From NCBI RefSeq assembly GCF_000002875.2, contig NC_009414.2, positions 411,001 to 475,000 of the forward strand: a stretch of DNA of 64,000 bases. The letters run 5' to 3'. The notes beneath the pieces were generated by a model, which did no database searches, was not told the origin of the DNA, and saw only the letters and a list, made by a program, of their open reading frames with translations. Both the position numbers and the translations under genes were made by a program. This stretch comes from Leishmania infantum JPCM5 (lineage: Eukaryota; Euglenozoa; Kinetoplastea; Trypanosomatida; Trypanosomatidae). Positions 19,601 through 29,800 of the stretch are shown here, piece after piece (positions within the stretch are counted from its first letter, which is position 1; each line of letters begins with the position of its first letter).

Positions 19601-22600
19601 CGAGTACTTCCACTTCGATGACAGTCCCCTCTCTCGCAAGCTTCTGCTGACGATTGCGTCGGGAAGGCGGAGCACCAGCACTGGGAGCGCCTATGCAGTG
19701 AACGCACTGCTGCAGCTGGCCACGCACCTGCAGGCCTACCTTCAGGCTCGGCGCCGCCGCGCCCCGCACGAGCGGCACCGCAAACCTCAGCAGCCATCAC
19801 CAGCATCATTGAGCAGCGTGACGAGGGAAGCAGCCGCAGTGGAGGAGGCAGTCACGCTTCCTCTCTGTCCAGCTGGTGCTTCGTCGTTAGCACAGTGGGT
19901 GCTACTCCTACAGAGTATCACCGCGGATAACAGGCGTCTCACACGCATCTGCAGCGCCTTCAAGCACCCGATCGAGGGTGGCCACAGCGTACTTCGTCGG
20001 GGCAGCGGTGGCGTTGCAAAGGATGCGTGCACGCGCGCTATCACGGCGGCGGAGCAGATTGCGCTCCAGTACAACTTCACGGGAACGCTGTTCCGCGCTC
20101 TGCAATCGCTGCTGTGCGACGCCGCAGCTGGGGTGCCGGCAGCCTTGCTGAGCTCCTGGCTTCTCTGCGATGCCGTAGCAGCCGCACTGATGCTGCCGAC
20201 GCCAAGGGATGTGATCGCTTTGCTGTCTACGCGTTTCCAGGCAGCGCGCGCGCCGGAAGCCGGGGACGGTGATGCGGCGCATCTGCCCCCGTCGTGGATC
20301 CCGTCGCCTGCGCTCGTGTTCAGCTACCAGGCTGCTATCCAGTGGGCTAGTCGCGTTGGCGCTTCCTGGCTGACGGGTTCGTACGGTTCTGCTGCGCAGT
20401 CTGAGGTTGGCGCCTCTGACGGGACTCGAGGGCACGGCGGCCTGCCCTTGAAACACGGCTGTGCGGGTCCGGTGGAGGACATCTGCGCTGGCGCCTTGCG
20501 TGCCATGCAGGAGATGACGCCGAATGTGTCGCAGCGGACGCGGTGCCTGGCGGCGACGCTTGTGTCCGCGGTCGTGGACGCGTGCCCAGCAGAGCAGCTC
20601 GGCGTGCTGGAAGCCCGCGGTGCCGCGCTGTTTGCGGCGTCCGCCACGCTGCGGCGGCTCCCCTGCGTGAGCGGCCTTCAGTGTCGTCTGTTGCGCCGCG
20701 TGCGAAGCGCAGCCGTGCACGCGGCCACCTCCGGCGACGGATGGCTGGAGGAGAGCCTTACCTCCCTCCGACACGTCGTCGATCGTCTACAGGAGAATGC
20801 GCAGCTGTGGCCGAGCTCGGCAAAGAACGGAGGCCACAGCTCCCACCGCCGGCTTTCTCATCAGCCGCACGATGCCGCACAGACTGTGAGAGAGCTGCAG
20901 AACTTCCAAGTGCTGGTATCCTTGCTAACGAGTCTGGTCTCTTGCACCGGCGCGACCAGAGCGGAAGGCGCCGCGCGCGCCTCTAGCCCAGCGGTGGAAG
21001 ACGAGATGAGCAGCCCCCCGCATCGGCAGCTACTGCTCACCGACGCCCAGCGGCAGACTCTGTGCGCCGCGCTTTGTGACGCGCTGCGTGTCCATCAGCT
21101 GCAGCCCACCGTCGTGCTTGCGCTGCGAATAATGGCCGACACCCACGAGGGCCGCCGTTGCATCCTCACCGAGATTGCCAGCACGGGCGATCCGCTGGGC
21201 CGCACTCTGTTTGGCCGCCTCCTGGCGCTGACGCTTCACATGCCGAGCCGCTGGGTAGGAGCGGACTCCGCGGCCGGGACCAGCTCGAGCAGCCGCGCCT
21301 TTTCGCCGACATCAACGCCGCAAGATCGCCACCGCGCCCTCAAGTCTTCACCTTCGCAGCAGCGCTCGCCTTCCATCACCGGCGCATGCGCCACGGCTGC
21401 CTCTTCGGCATCTCCGCCGCTGCGCTCCCCTCCCCGCAGCGAGGCCCCTCAGCCCGCCGACCGTGACATCGTTTGTGTTGCGGGCTGCGACGTATGCACA
21501 ATGCTGTGTGGCTCGCGGTTGCAGGAGGGTGTTGGCGGCGCTAAACCCCTTGCAGATGCCGGGCCATCCTCTGCGCCGACAAGTACCGTTTTCCTTTCCG
21601 CGTTCGTGAAGCATCGCGGCGTGGAGTTCCTCGCACGTGCGGTGGTGGAGAGCGATCGCGAGCTGCGGCGCCACGGGCGCGATCTCGCTGTGCCGCTGCA
21701 CTGGCTACGCCTCGTGGCAGCGCTGTCATTGCACCGCTCCATAGCCAAGTCATTTGTGCAGCAATCCGACTTCTTCAGCGTCCTAATGGAGCTTGCCGGA
21801 ACGCCAGCGTCGGCGCTGCATGCCCCCGCAGCCACTCTTGCCCTCCTCGCCATTCGCAACGTGTGCTTTTCCGATGGGCTGAAATCGACGCTCTGCCAGG
21901 ACGCGCGGGTGTTGCTGACGCTGAAGGCGGCCGGCATGGGGATCACAGCAGTAAGCCAGCTGATCGAGTGGCGCCCGCCCCCATCGCCACCGCCGAACTC
22001 AAAGCGGCCACGCACCACAGCTCGACAAACAGCGACGGGCGGCGCGCCGCCTCCCACCTCTCGCGGTGGTGCTCGCCTGGAAGTGATGCTGCGCGAGGAT
22101 GTCATCGATATGGAGAACAAGACGGAGGTCGACTGGGCGAAGCAGGCGTGCGTCTACGCTCGCGGCATGACGCGGCTCGGAGAGGAGCCGTTGCCCGACA
22201 TAGAAGATTCTGCCTCCTGTGACGCAGCTGGCGACGTAGTGACAGCCGAGAGAAAGCCGCCAAGCGCTGCACTGGGCGGAGCGTCCGGCGCGGACCACGT
22301 TGCGGCCGCACACCTGCCGCGCCGCTTGTTTGGGGACATCACGAATCACTCTCGCGCTGCTGATGTGGGCGGCTCTCTGCTCGAGATCGATGCCACTGCG
22401 AGTGGTGGCTCTCCTGCAAAGCAGGTCGGGGACAACATGCTTCCGGTGCTGGTGGCAGCAACTGACTCAGAGGCACATCTCCGCCGCTATCTGGCAGCCA
22501 CCGCCATCGCCTCGCTGTGGTTTGACAACCAGCGTGGTCGCAGCGCCATCGCACGCGTGCTTGCCGCGACGCCGTGCTGGAGCATGGAGGACGTGCAAGC

Positions 22601-22649
22601 AGCAATCAGGGCTTCCGTTGCTTCCCCTATGGGTGCGCAGGTTTCGTGA
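16677..22649 (+). CDS. Very large helical (ARM-like) protein, possibly rotatin-like
   Basis: A 1,990-residue protein I cannot assign firmly. Much of it is alternating hydrophobic helices rich in Leu and Ala, as in armadillo/HEAT solenoids, split by disordered Ser/Pro/Ala linkers at about 270-410, 1520-1600 and 1760-1810. ARM-like segments include ATLALLAIRNVCFSD (about 1720) and ATAIASLWFDNQRGRSAIARV near the C-terminus (about 1940-1960). The size, N- and C-terminal solenoids and an RNVCF-type repeat are reminiscent of rotatin (RTTN/Ana3), a centriole and basal-body protein; this is a suggestion only. No membrane segment, P-loop or zinc motif was seen. The open frame reaches 16611 by a GTG, so the ATG at 16677 is preferred. 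The nearest AG after the adjacent pyrimidine tract lies inside the frame (16708-16709), so a start at 16776 is possible. Confidence 0.72.
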   Translation: MPFPSAASFTQAKWLAFFAELTAKLTHHNALVVMEGAELLKRLLLSRVSIAAVLQQGDLLVRLLDAWRGCVLAEHPSKFLHHRDETNSAFPAPPSPSAVVALNDELSFVLAESISQCIDLMVSLHADGDPYYSLLVLARAGPMLEVLVDVIRMAPPQIYGITASLLQQLLALPLGRDSVGGADGARGEGTQRGFDKATLAQLRKSIPLQQHVRSLVEAIQGHGVLLQHAADTLAELLAGQQGPRRFAAIALFNQASKRLRKHQLRRGGASSAATSAPGSDAIPGMPPQSRCDARESTVDDSDLNVTITGAAPAHRASPSPSPSPGAVTPCALDDLERGLRSPAKRRHGGAAAPLGEAEEAGGAAAARGGVSLARDAARFPSPPAANPAADSDKPPAPPSPSHDISDMVDAEPQRLACAVPLTVAEEALRHLASSRSHDDFFAAFDWLWCLTVADAPVVGAALTPEMLRRSLGRYLTAAPRTRRDRILFTLLLLWIGHVHSVNALREETHSCVLEVSASALLPMLRTELAKDGERASSGQGRDNSSKQGISSLTVSAITPTNTNIAATTSATMLSTQETVGPLGYGDIGVDPMVAGLSLDPSSFRRGEGRDNGSYPSAIGSALLPYAAARKAQEAAVLLRPSIGVILLSFLLNIHAGAAVHAQRVWVSQGRVLEVAQMAVRRAQGCRSALLDTPTNIDGALSDEVYLEYALRSVRTDATTVAVLGCRLVAAVLGDELRWGAAARDSSTAKPAPTEKAQAEGNAAAASIQAELALSAQSLIPLLVDMAVNNPDVTAAQESGAASPVHHVPLNLRCSRYTSLGECSLVALDACLQYHAQAGHLRSRGDVPMSVSGFAIEDLVRVLPSLTCASQCSVHPPVRAVPYRLLLYVSQRLEEVLVVLRHMPSLASAAVSCVLDYGPRAAQWEAAAAAEWLTVLVDLLIGAETAKQTAAPSCEGKPPSPSQQRRRLPTAAELLNEYFHFDDSPLSRKLLLTIASGRRSTSTGSAYAVNALLQLATHLQAYLQARRRRAPHERHRKPQQPSPASLSSVTREAAAVEEAVTLPLCPAGASSLAQWVLLLQSITADNRRLTRICSAFKHPIEGGHSVLRRGSGGVAKDACTRAITAAEQIALQYNFTGTLFRALQSLLCDAAAGVPAALLSSWLLCDAVAAALMLPTPRDVIALLSTRFQAARAPEAGDGDAAHLPPSWIPSPALVFSYQAAIQWASRVGASWLTGSYGSAAQSEVGASDGTRGHGGLPLKHGCAGPVEDICAGALRAMQEMTPNVSQRTRCLAATLVSAVVDACPAEQLGVLEARGAALFAASATLRRLPCVSGLQCRLLRRVRSAAVHAATSGDGWLEESLTSLRHVVDRLQENAQLWPSSAKNGGHSSHRRLSHQPHDAAQTVRELQNFQVLVSLLTSLVSCTGATRAEGAARASSPAVEDEMSSPPHRQLLLTDAQRQTLCAALCDALRVHQLQPTVVLALRIMADTHEGRRCILTEIASTGDPLGRTLFGRLLALTLHMPSRWVGADSAAGTSSSSRAFSPTSTPQDRHRALKSSPSQQRSPSITGACATAASSASPPLRSPPRSEAPQPADRDIVCVAGCDVCTMLCGSRLQEGVGGAKPLADAGPSSAPTSTVFLSAFVKHRGVEFLARAVVESDRELRRHGRDLAVPLHWLRLVAALSLHRSIAKSFVQQSDFFSVLMELAGTPASALHAPAATLALLAIRNVCFSDGLKSTLCQDARVLLTLKAAGMGITAVSQLIEWRPPPSPPPNSKRPRTTARQTATGGAPPPTSRGGARLEVMLREDVIDMENKTEVDWAKQACVYARGMTRLGEEPLPDIEDSASCDAAGDVVTAERKPPSAALGGASGADHVAAAHLPRRLFGDITNHSRAADVGGSLLEIDATASGGSPAKQVGDNMLPVLVAATDSEAHLRRYLAATAIASLWFDNQRGRSAIARVLAATPCWSMEDVQAAIRASVASPMGAQVS

Positions 22650-23771
22650 GGTGCGCTTCAAGAGGCGGAGGCGGGGACTTTTCGAATCAGAGGTGGGCGC
22701 CGGTGGCTGGCGGTGAAGTCGATGAGCTCCACCATGTGACCTTCCACGCCCCAGCTGGCCCCCCATCCCCACCCCTCCCTCTCTGTGGACAGCGGCGACG
22801 GCACCGGCTCCATTCTCAGACGAGCACATACACATCGTTGTGCACGGCTATCCGGTGCTGCGCCGCTGTCGTTTCTCTCTTTTTTGTGTGTGCGTGACCG
22901 CGCTTATCGAATATTCTGTATAGATGCACACGCACGCAGCGACGGACGTTACGGTTGTGGCGCCCTCATCTCCTTCGCCCTGTATGATGACGAAACCGAT
23001 TTCTCTTGTATTAACTTGTCGTCGACCATCCTCCGTCGACATCTCGCATGTGCCCCGTCCCGCCCTCTCCTGCTGGACCTCATCTTCTCACATGGTTTAC
23101 GCGCCCGTGCGCGTGCGTGGGGGCCGCGGTGAGAGTGATGTGCACACAATCGCCGAAAGGGCACATGCGTGGGCTTTTCAACCCCTGCTGCGACTGCTAC
23201 CAGTGCTGCGAGATTCAGTGTACCTTCGGCCACGCGACTAGTCTCTCCCCCCTCCCCTCCCCTGAAAAAAACGAAAAAAGCGATTCGATCAAAATCTGCA
23301 CGTGCGCCTTCCTTCAACTCCGCGAATCATCGCAGGAACGCGTTTGCTCGATCCCGCAGCCTCTCGGTGCGTCTCACGGTGATGCTCTCTGCTTCCTCCA
23401 TTGAGGAGCAGACGGAAGAGGGCTTAGGAAAAGGGTGTGACGATCCTCTTTCTGGACTTGTTCCACGTCAGACATAACCTGGTCACTATGTTCTCTGTGC
23501 ATGTACAGACACCCTCTTTCAGACTGGCGCGCCTTCCTTCGTCTTCGTCTCGTATCTCTTCTCGCGCAGCTTGTGCGTGCGTGCGCGTATGTCGGTGCAG
23601 GCGACTTATCACCTCGTTTCTCACCTCATCTGACGCTGTCGTCACCCTGGGGATACACATCCCCCCTCCCTCCTTCGCCCCACCAACTATTTCTCTATCT
23701 TCACGAACAGCGGCGCACATTGCCCCGGCGCAGCGGCACCTTTTTACTTTTCGTTGTTGTTGTACTCAACA
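22650..23771 (+). other. 1.1 kb intergenic region
   Basis: No gene recognised. Mixed composition on the left, pyrimidine-rich from about 23600. A frame start at 23754 for the next gene is a TTG codon, not ATG. Confidence 0.6.
23661..23710 (+). promoter_or_regulatory. Candidate spliced-leader acceptor for the HOOK-like gene
   Basis: A C/T-rich tract from 23661 ends with TCACGAACAG, AG at 23709-23710, giving a 61-nt 5' UTR. A second AG lies at 23731-23732. Confidence 0.45.
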
Positions 23772-25886
23772 ATGACGAGCCAAGAGCGCCAGGCAGCCGT
23801 GCTGGCGCTCGTGCGCCGACTGCTGCCGCTTGTCCAGCCGAACTTGCCAGTCCACAGCCCCACGCACTTTACGCAGCTCTGCGATGGCATTGCGCTGTTT
23901 GCGATGCTGCGGCTGGTGGCCCCCAACTCGTTCCCGTCCACATGCTCTGAATCCACCGAGGAGGGCGCGGTTGTCTTCTTGACGGGGCCGATGCTGGAGG
24001 AGGATGCGCAGCAGCGAAAGCACAACATGTGCGCGCTCCTCCGCGACATTCGCGCGTACGCTCAGGAAGCCATGCACACAACATCCTCAACGCCTGTCAC
24101 GCAGGGACTCGATCCGGCGGTGCTCGCTGGCTTGCCAGGGGCTGAAGATGACGGTTCTGCCGCAGCAGAAGCGGCGCAGCGGCAGCAACTCACGCAACTG
24201 GTTGGTGTCGCTGTCGCTCTTGTCGTTCTCAGTGGCGTGCCTGCTGTCTTGAGCGAGGTCAAGTCTCTGCCTCGGCAGGAGCAGGTGGTGTTGTCGGATT
24301 GGGTGAAGGAGATAATGCGCGCCTACCAGTTGCAGCCCCGCCACCACGCCACCGCTGTATCTGAGCCGGGCCCGTCCGGCGTGTCGGCACATCTTCGCCA
24401 GACAGTGAGCCCGCATCCTGCCAGCAGCGGGTTTGCGGCAGCCTCGCCGATGATCAGACGGGGCGCCACCGGCTTCTCCCCGTCGCCCCTGTCCCACCGT
24501 GGTGCCAGCTCGAACGCCGCCGCCGCGGGCGAGGAGGATGAGGGCTACTACCGCAACGCCACCTACCAACTACGACGGGAGCTAACCGAGGTGAAGGCGC
24601 AACTTGCCGCATTGCAAGACGCCTACAAGGTGAGTAAGGAGGACAAGGAGATGGCGGAGGGCAAATATCGACTGCTGCTCGGCGACCAGGCAAAAATGTC
24701 ACCCACGCTAGCTGCCACGTCCGCGGCGGCGGCAACAGAGGGCGGCGATAGCGAAGCCGGGGCCGGCGGCAGCAGTGGTATCTTGTCTGTGTGGCAGCGG
24801 CGCTGTGCGCAGAAGGACGAGACCATTGCCGCCCTAACGGCGCGTGTGGAGCAGCAGTCGACGCAGGTGACCGCGCTGAAAGAGGCGACAGCTGCCCACG
24901 AGATGGCACTGCAGGCGTTGCGCCGCCGCCTCAAGACAGCGGAAGAAGGTGTCATGGTGAAGTCAGAGGAGCGACGCGAGGCACTGCAGAAACTCGCGGT
25001 AGCGGAGGACAAGCTTGCTGCGCAGATGAAGGCGCGCGTAGAGCTGGAGACGCAGGTGGAGGAGCTGCAGTCGCGTTTGCTGGTGCTGGAGCTGGAGCAG
25101 GACCGGCTGCATGGGCTCGGCAGCGATGATGCCGCCCAGCTCAACACCTCCTTCGCCTCCAACGGGTCGGTTGACCGCGTGCTGGCATTGGAGAACGAGC
25201 TGGATGAGGCCCGGCAGCAGCGCGACAGCCTGCAGCGGCAGGTTGGCATTCTGCAGCGCCAGGTAGCCGCCATGGTTGCTCCCGTCGCCGACGTGTCCAC
25301 GGCCAACGATACGTGGCGGGCTCAGCTGCGCCAGGTCGAGCGAGAGAGGGAGGACCTGCGGCAGCAGCTCACCACCGCCCTGGAGCGCGTCGGCGGACTT
25401 CAGCAGCAGCTGACGGCGAGCGGCGCCGCGGCTGCCGTGGTGGACGCCAGTGGTGTTGGCGCCGGCCAGGCTGGACCAGCCAGCGGCACTGCGAATGCTG
25501 ACGTCAGCATTATGAGCGTGGAGGAGGGCAGCGAGCTGGACATGGGGTTGCTTGACGAAGGCACTGACTCTCCGTGCGGGCGAGACACGGGTCTCACACC
25601 GTGCAGCAAAACCCGCGAACCGGCGTGCCGTGAACAGGTCATTCTCTCCTCGCTTCTTCTCCAGTACAGCTACCGCAACCTCCTACTTCAGCAGCACCAG
25701 ACTCTGCTCCACAAGGATGCCATGGAAGCCGAGGCGGCGCGGCGACGGCAGGCGGAGGAGCACCTAGAGATGATGCGGCAGACACCGACGTCGGTGCTGA
25801 CGAAGCAGCGGCGGGATGTGGAGCAGGGATTACTGGAGACGGTGCTCTTGGGGGCAAAATTGCGCATGATGCAAGTGGAGAGTTGA
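23772..25886 (+). CDS. HOOK-family coiled-coil adaptor
   Basis: A 704-residue protein with the HOOK layout. The N-terminal calponin-homology-like HOOK domain (about 1-155) includes FTQLCDGIALFAMLRLVAP and a helix with QRKHNMCALLRDIRAY. Long heptad-rich coiled coils follow (about 257-305 and 340-550), for example LRRELTEVKAQLAALQ and VELETQVEELQSRLLVLELE. A C-terminal helical region (about 618-700) starts CREQVILSSLLLQYSYR, in the place where HOOK proteins bind FTS and FHIP. HOOK proteins link endosomes to dynein; a similar transport role is inferred here. The frame opens at a TTG (23754); the first ATG is 23772, behind CAACA. An Ala/Gly-rich linker at 550-600 is low-complexity. Another long coiled-coil CH protein is the main alternative. 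Confidence 0.75.
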   Translation: MTSQERQAAVLALVRRLLPLVQPNLPVHSPTHFTQLCDGIALFAMLRLVAPNSFPSTCSESTEEGAVVFLTGPMLEEDAQQRKHNMCALLRDIRAYAQEAMHTTSSTPVTQGLDPAVLAGLPGAEDDGSAAAEAAQRQQLTQLVGVAVALVVLSGVPAVLSEVKSLPRQEQVVLSDWVKEIMRAYQLQPRHHATAVSEPGPSGVSAHLRQTVSPHPASSGFAAASPMIRRGATGFSPSPLSHRGASSNAAAAGEEDEGYYRNATYQLRRELTEVKAQLAALQDAYKVSKEDKEMAEGKYRLLLGDQAKMSPTLAATSAAAATEGGDSEAGAGGSSGILSVWQRRCAQKDETIAALTARVEQQSTQVTALKEATAAHEMALQALRRRLKTAEEGVMVKSEERREALQKLAVAEDKLAAQMKARVELETQVEELQSRLLVLELEQDRLHGLGSDDAAQLNTSFASNGSVDRVLALENELDEARQQRDSLQRQVGILQRQVAAMVAPVADVSTANDTWRAQLRQVEREREDLRQQLTTALERVGGLQQQLTASGAAAAVVDASGVGAGQAGPASGTANADVSIMSVEEGSELDMGLLDEGTDSPCGRDTGLTPCSKTREPACREQVILSSLLLQYSYRNLLLQQHQTLLHKDAMEAEAARRRQAEEHLEMMRQTPTSVLTKQRRDVEQGLLETVLLGAKLRMMQVES

Positions 25887-26829
25887 TGCGCATGCGATGA
25901 TGCACAGAGGACCTTCTCTCTCCTCACTTCTTCCGCCCGCTCACGCATGTGTCTCTGTCTGTTTCTGCAGAATGCGAGGCGCCTATCGGCGAGAGCGCCT
26001 GCGGCGAAGGCGGCGTTGCGCGTATGTACATGTAAGGGTTAGGGGCGCAGGCCAACCAACACGCATGTGGAGAGAGAGGCGAAAGGCGAGAAGACGATGA
26101 TGATGTATTCTCACCTCTGTAAAGACGCATGAGGGATCTCCTCATGCGCCCCCGAAAAAAAAAGAAAAGCGACCTAGTATACGGGACAGATGCACAGGAG
26201 CCCAGAAGAGTCGAGCGCACAGGCTCGGCGCTGCGGTGTCGCTTCTGATGAACGCCTTCGTAAGTGTGCCACTCTCTGTACATGCGTGTAAGAGGGAGGC
26301 GTCAGGGAGAGGTTTCACCTGAGTTTGGTCCTCTGGCACCACCTCATCTCCTGCAGTTTCCTCAACGACGCAGGTGCGGATGCCGATCGCTCGTCCCACC
26401 ACTCCCTCTGTCGTAGCCTATAGGTGGATGCCTTGAGACCCGCTTCAGGCATAGCACCGCTTGCCGCGAGCATCTGTCCTCTTCTGTGTCCGCGTCTCTG
26501 CTCTTCTCTTCCCCTCTGTCGGACGTCTCATTCTCACTCCCCTCCTCCGCGGCCGCCCCGACCCTCGATGAAGCATATCTATGAGTGCCCGCATACTGGC
26601 AGGTGGCTGCTTCACGATCCTCTGCGCTATCGGGGGTGCCATCACAAGCCGTGCCCAAGCCGCCGCCCCCTCTTCTCTCCTCTCCACGCACGCGAAAGGG
26701 GAGGGGGTGGGGGCGCCTCATCCTTTGCCGTCTTTTTCGGTTTCTGCCCTTGCTGGCACAAACGCGTGCACCTTCACTCAAGCCTCCCTACCCCCACAGA
26801 TACAGACACATACACATACCAACACCCAC
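25887..26829 (+). other. 0.9 kb intergenic region
   Basis: No gene recognised. The VPS41 frame is open from an ATG at 26581. That stretch contains the pyrimidine tract and acceptor (26798-26799) and would encode a Thr-His microsatellite peptide, so it is treated as untranslated. Confidence 0.55.
26771..26799 (+). promoter_or_regulatory. Candidate spliced-leader acceptor for VPS41
   Basis: CCTTCACTCAAG followed by a C-rich tract and CACAG, AG at 26798-26799, 30 nt before the ATG at 26830. Confidence 0.45.
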
Positions 26830-29800
26830 ATGAAGCGCCACGACAGCAGCGGCGACGCCAGCGCGAGCCCGCCGCCTCTGTCGCCGTTGCCGGCGCCTGT
26901 GCAAGAAGTCGACCACGCGCACGACGGCAGCCGGACGAGCAGCAGCAGCACTCCTGCTTCTCACCACACGCTTGAAAAGAGAGAGGCTACCGGCTGCGGC
27001 GGTACTCGGCATAGCTCCCCCAGTGGCGGCAAGAAGGCCGGCGACGATGGCGTAGACGGCACCGAGAACGACAGCTACACGAGTTACTACGAGTACGACA
27101 GCGGCTATGGCGAGGAGAATAGTAGTTTCGCTGACAGCGACAACTGCCGTGGCAGCGGCAGCGTGGATGACGACCGATCCTCGACTGCGGCTTCTCTGCT
27201 ACCGCAGGAGGATCTCTTGCGATTTCTCAGCTACACACTTGCCGGGGCCGCGCTGGAGGATCACCGACTCATGGCAATGGAAGCGTTCCGCCACATCCTT
27301 GTGCTTGGCACGAACCAGGGAGCCGTCGCAGTCGTCGAGCCGTCCTCCGGAAAACTCAAGGAGGTGTACACGAACCATCACGAGCCGATCTGCGATGTGG
27401 ACTGCACCATCAACGAGCTCTACATAGCGGCATGCGACAAGGCCGGGCATGTCACGATTCAAAGCCGCCGTGATGTGAAGGACGTGTGGATGGCGGAGCT
27501 GAACGGTCCGATCGAGTCTGTCGCCCTGCACCCGCTGTACCACAAGATGGACAGCTGTCCGATGGTGTGCGGCGGGTCGACCAAGGTACTCCTGCTCACC
27601 AAAGGTGTGCTGTGGAGCAACAGTCGGCGCGTCAGAACTCTGCAGGAGGGACGGGGGCGCATTCACAAGGTCCGCTGGTGCCACACGGCCGCGATCGACG
27701 TTGTCGCGTGGCTATCTGATGCGGAGATAACCCTCTACAACATGAAGAGCGGGGCCGTGGCGCGCCGCATTTCTTTGCCCGACCTCACAGCACAGAACGC
27801 CTTGTACCCACCGACGCTACGATGGGAGCAGAATTTGTCGAGGGACCCGACCGCAGCTGCCACTTCGACAGCCACGTTGCTGTGCGGATGGGGCGACGTA
27901 GTGCAAGAGGTCCGGCTGCACGCCGACCCTCACGCGCGTCGACTGAGCGGCGGGGGCCTTTTTGGTGTCGATCGGTCGCCTCGCTCCACCTTGTTGCAAG
28001 GCGGATGGCGAGGCACGTCCTCGTCGTCGTTCCCGCTGCGCGCGTCATCCGGCAGTGCTGCTCTGGCACCATCGCCATCGCTAACCACCGCGGCTGATGC
28101 GGCTGGGCGGTCACCGTGCGTTGTAGAGCTGCGCACGTCAAAGCCACTACGACCGAGCAGTACCTTGTTCCCTTACCGAGTCTGCGGTATTGCTCCCTAT
28201 GGACCGCAGCGGTACGTGGTGCTGGCAGGCATCGTCGAGGGCGACACGGAGGGGGTGCTGAAGGACTTGGAGGTGCGCGTGGTGGACCGCAACTCCTTGA
28301 CCGATGTTTACCGTGGTCGCATGCCCATCCGCTTCATCCATCCATTGCAGCTTCACCTCACCTATCTCGAGCTTCTGCCGTCGCTCGCTGCGAAGCCGGC
28401 GTCTGCGGCGTCGCCGCCCCAGTTCGCCTTGCCAGCGGACCCGTTGGCACCGTCTCCCATGACGCAGTACTTCATCCTCTCCGTCGACACAATCGTGAAG
28501 GCGGTGCCGTCCGACGTTGATGACCACGTCGAGTTCCTGCTGCGCACAAGTCAGTTTGAGCGCGCCTACCGGTACGCCGCGGCACATGCGCGTCAGCTGC
28601 GGCGGCACGTCCTGGAGCACGTGGGACAGCAGTGGCTCATGCATCTCTTTCACAACCGTAGCACGGAGGAGGGGGCGCTGCTGAAGATTCTCGAGTTGCT
28701 CCCGGAGCTGATTCCGCGTGACAACAGCGCTGCGTGGGAGCAGTGGATCTACCGCCTCGACACATGTGGTGAGTCGTGGCGGCTCATCGCGCTCCTGCCA
28801 GCCAGCACGGGTGCTTCCGCCGAGTACAGGGTGGCCAGCACGCCGGACATGCAGGAGGAGCAGGACGCGTATGCCGAGCACGCTGACGCCGCGGCCCGGT
28901 CCCTCCCTCGCCCAGTCGCCACCCTGCAGACGCCGATTCAGCGGGAGTACTACGATCTGGTGCTGCTGCGCTGCCTCCGCCACGACCCGAGCCTCTTCTT
29001 TGCCGCGTTACACAAGTTTCACACGCTCTTCAGCGTGCCTGTCGTACTCAAGGCGACGGAGGTGGTGTACCGAGAGCAGTGCGCCGCCGCCGCCGCCTGG
29101 TGGGAGGGCGACGACAGTGACGAGGAGAAGAACGATAACGAAGACCAGCATGGACAAACAAGAAATACGACGGCGTCTAACGCGAGCCCTACACTCAGCA
29201 CCGCCTCCGCTGACCAAAGTGGCGTGCCGTCGGTGGCACCAGCTTCTCCTCCACCGACTACTCCGCAAGGCACTTTGGAGGAGACGAGCGCCTCAAGGGC
29301 AGTCTCGCATCCATCTCCGGTGACCACGGCAGGTGCCGGCGCTACGTCTGCCCCGTCGATGAGCCGAACATCGCGGTGGTCATTGGTGGCCAGCTACGGC
29401 TTCCTTCTCCGATGCGCACGCCGGCACGAAGAGGCGCTGCAAGTGCTACTGCACTTGCCTGCCTCTCCACGCAGCGACCGTGAAGTGTTTGGCCTCATCC
29501 GTGACCAGCAGCTTTTCCACAAGGCGCGCGAGCTGCTTCCCGAGTTGCTGCACAGAAGGGAAGACGCTACCTTGCAGCTGCTCATGGAGCACGTGGCAGG
29601 AGCGTCAGGCCGCAACGGCGTAACAGACGGCGGTGACGCGGCCCTGGCCTTCCAAGTTGTCGTCGCAGAAACTGATGGCACCGCTCCATCTTCGCCGTCG
29701 CTGGATGCGCTGCAGTACGGCTCTGCACAGGACCCACTCTGCACCGAGTCCGTCATCAGCCGCCTCGAGAAGAGCGATCGACTGCACCTGCTGCGCTATC

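Noticed and set aside
26581..26829. 83-residue N-terminal extension of VPS41 from an ATG at 26581
   Set aside because: The segment contains the pyrimidine tract and acceptor AG and ends in a Thr-His microsatellite peptide, features of a leader rather than protein. I cannot fully exclude it.
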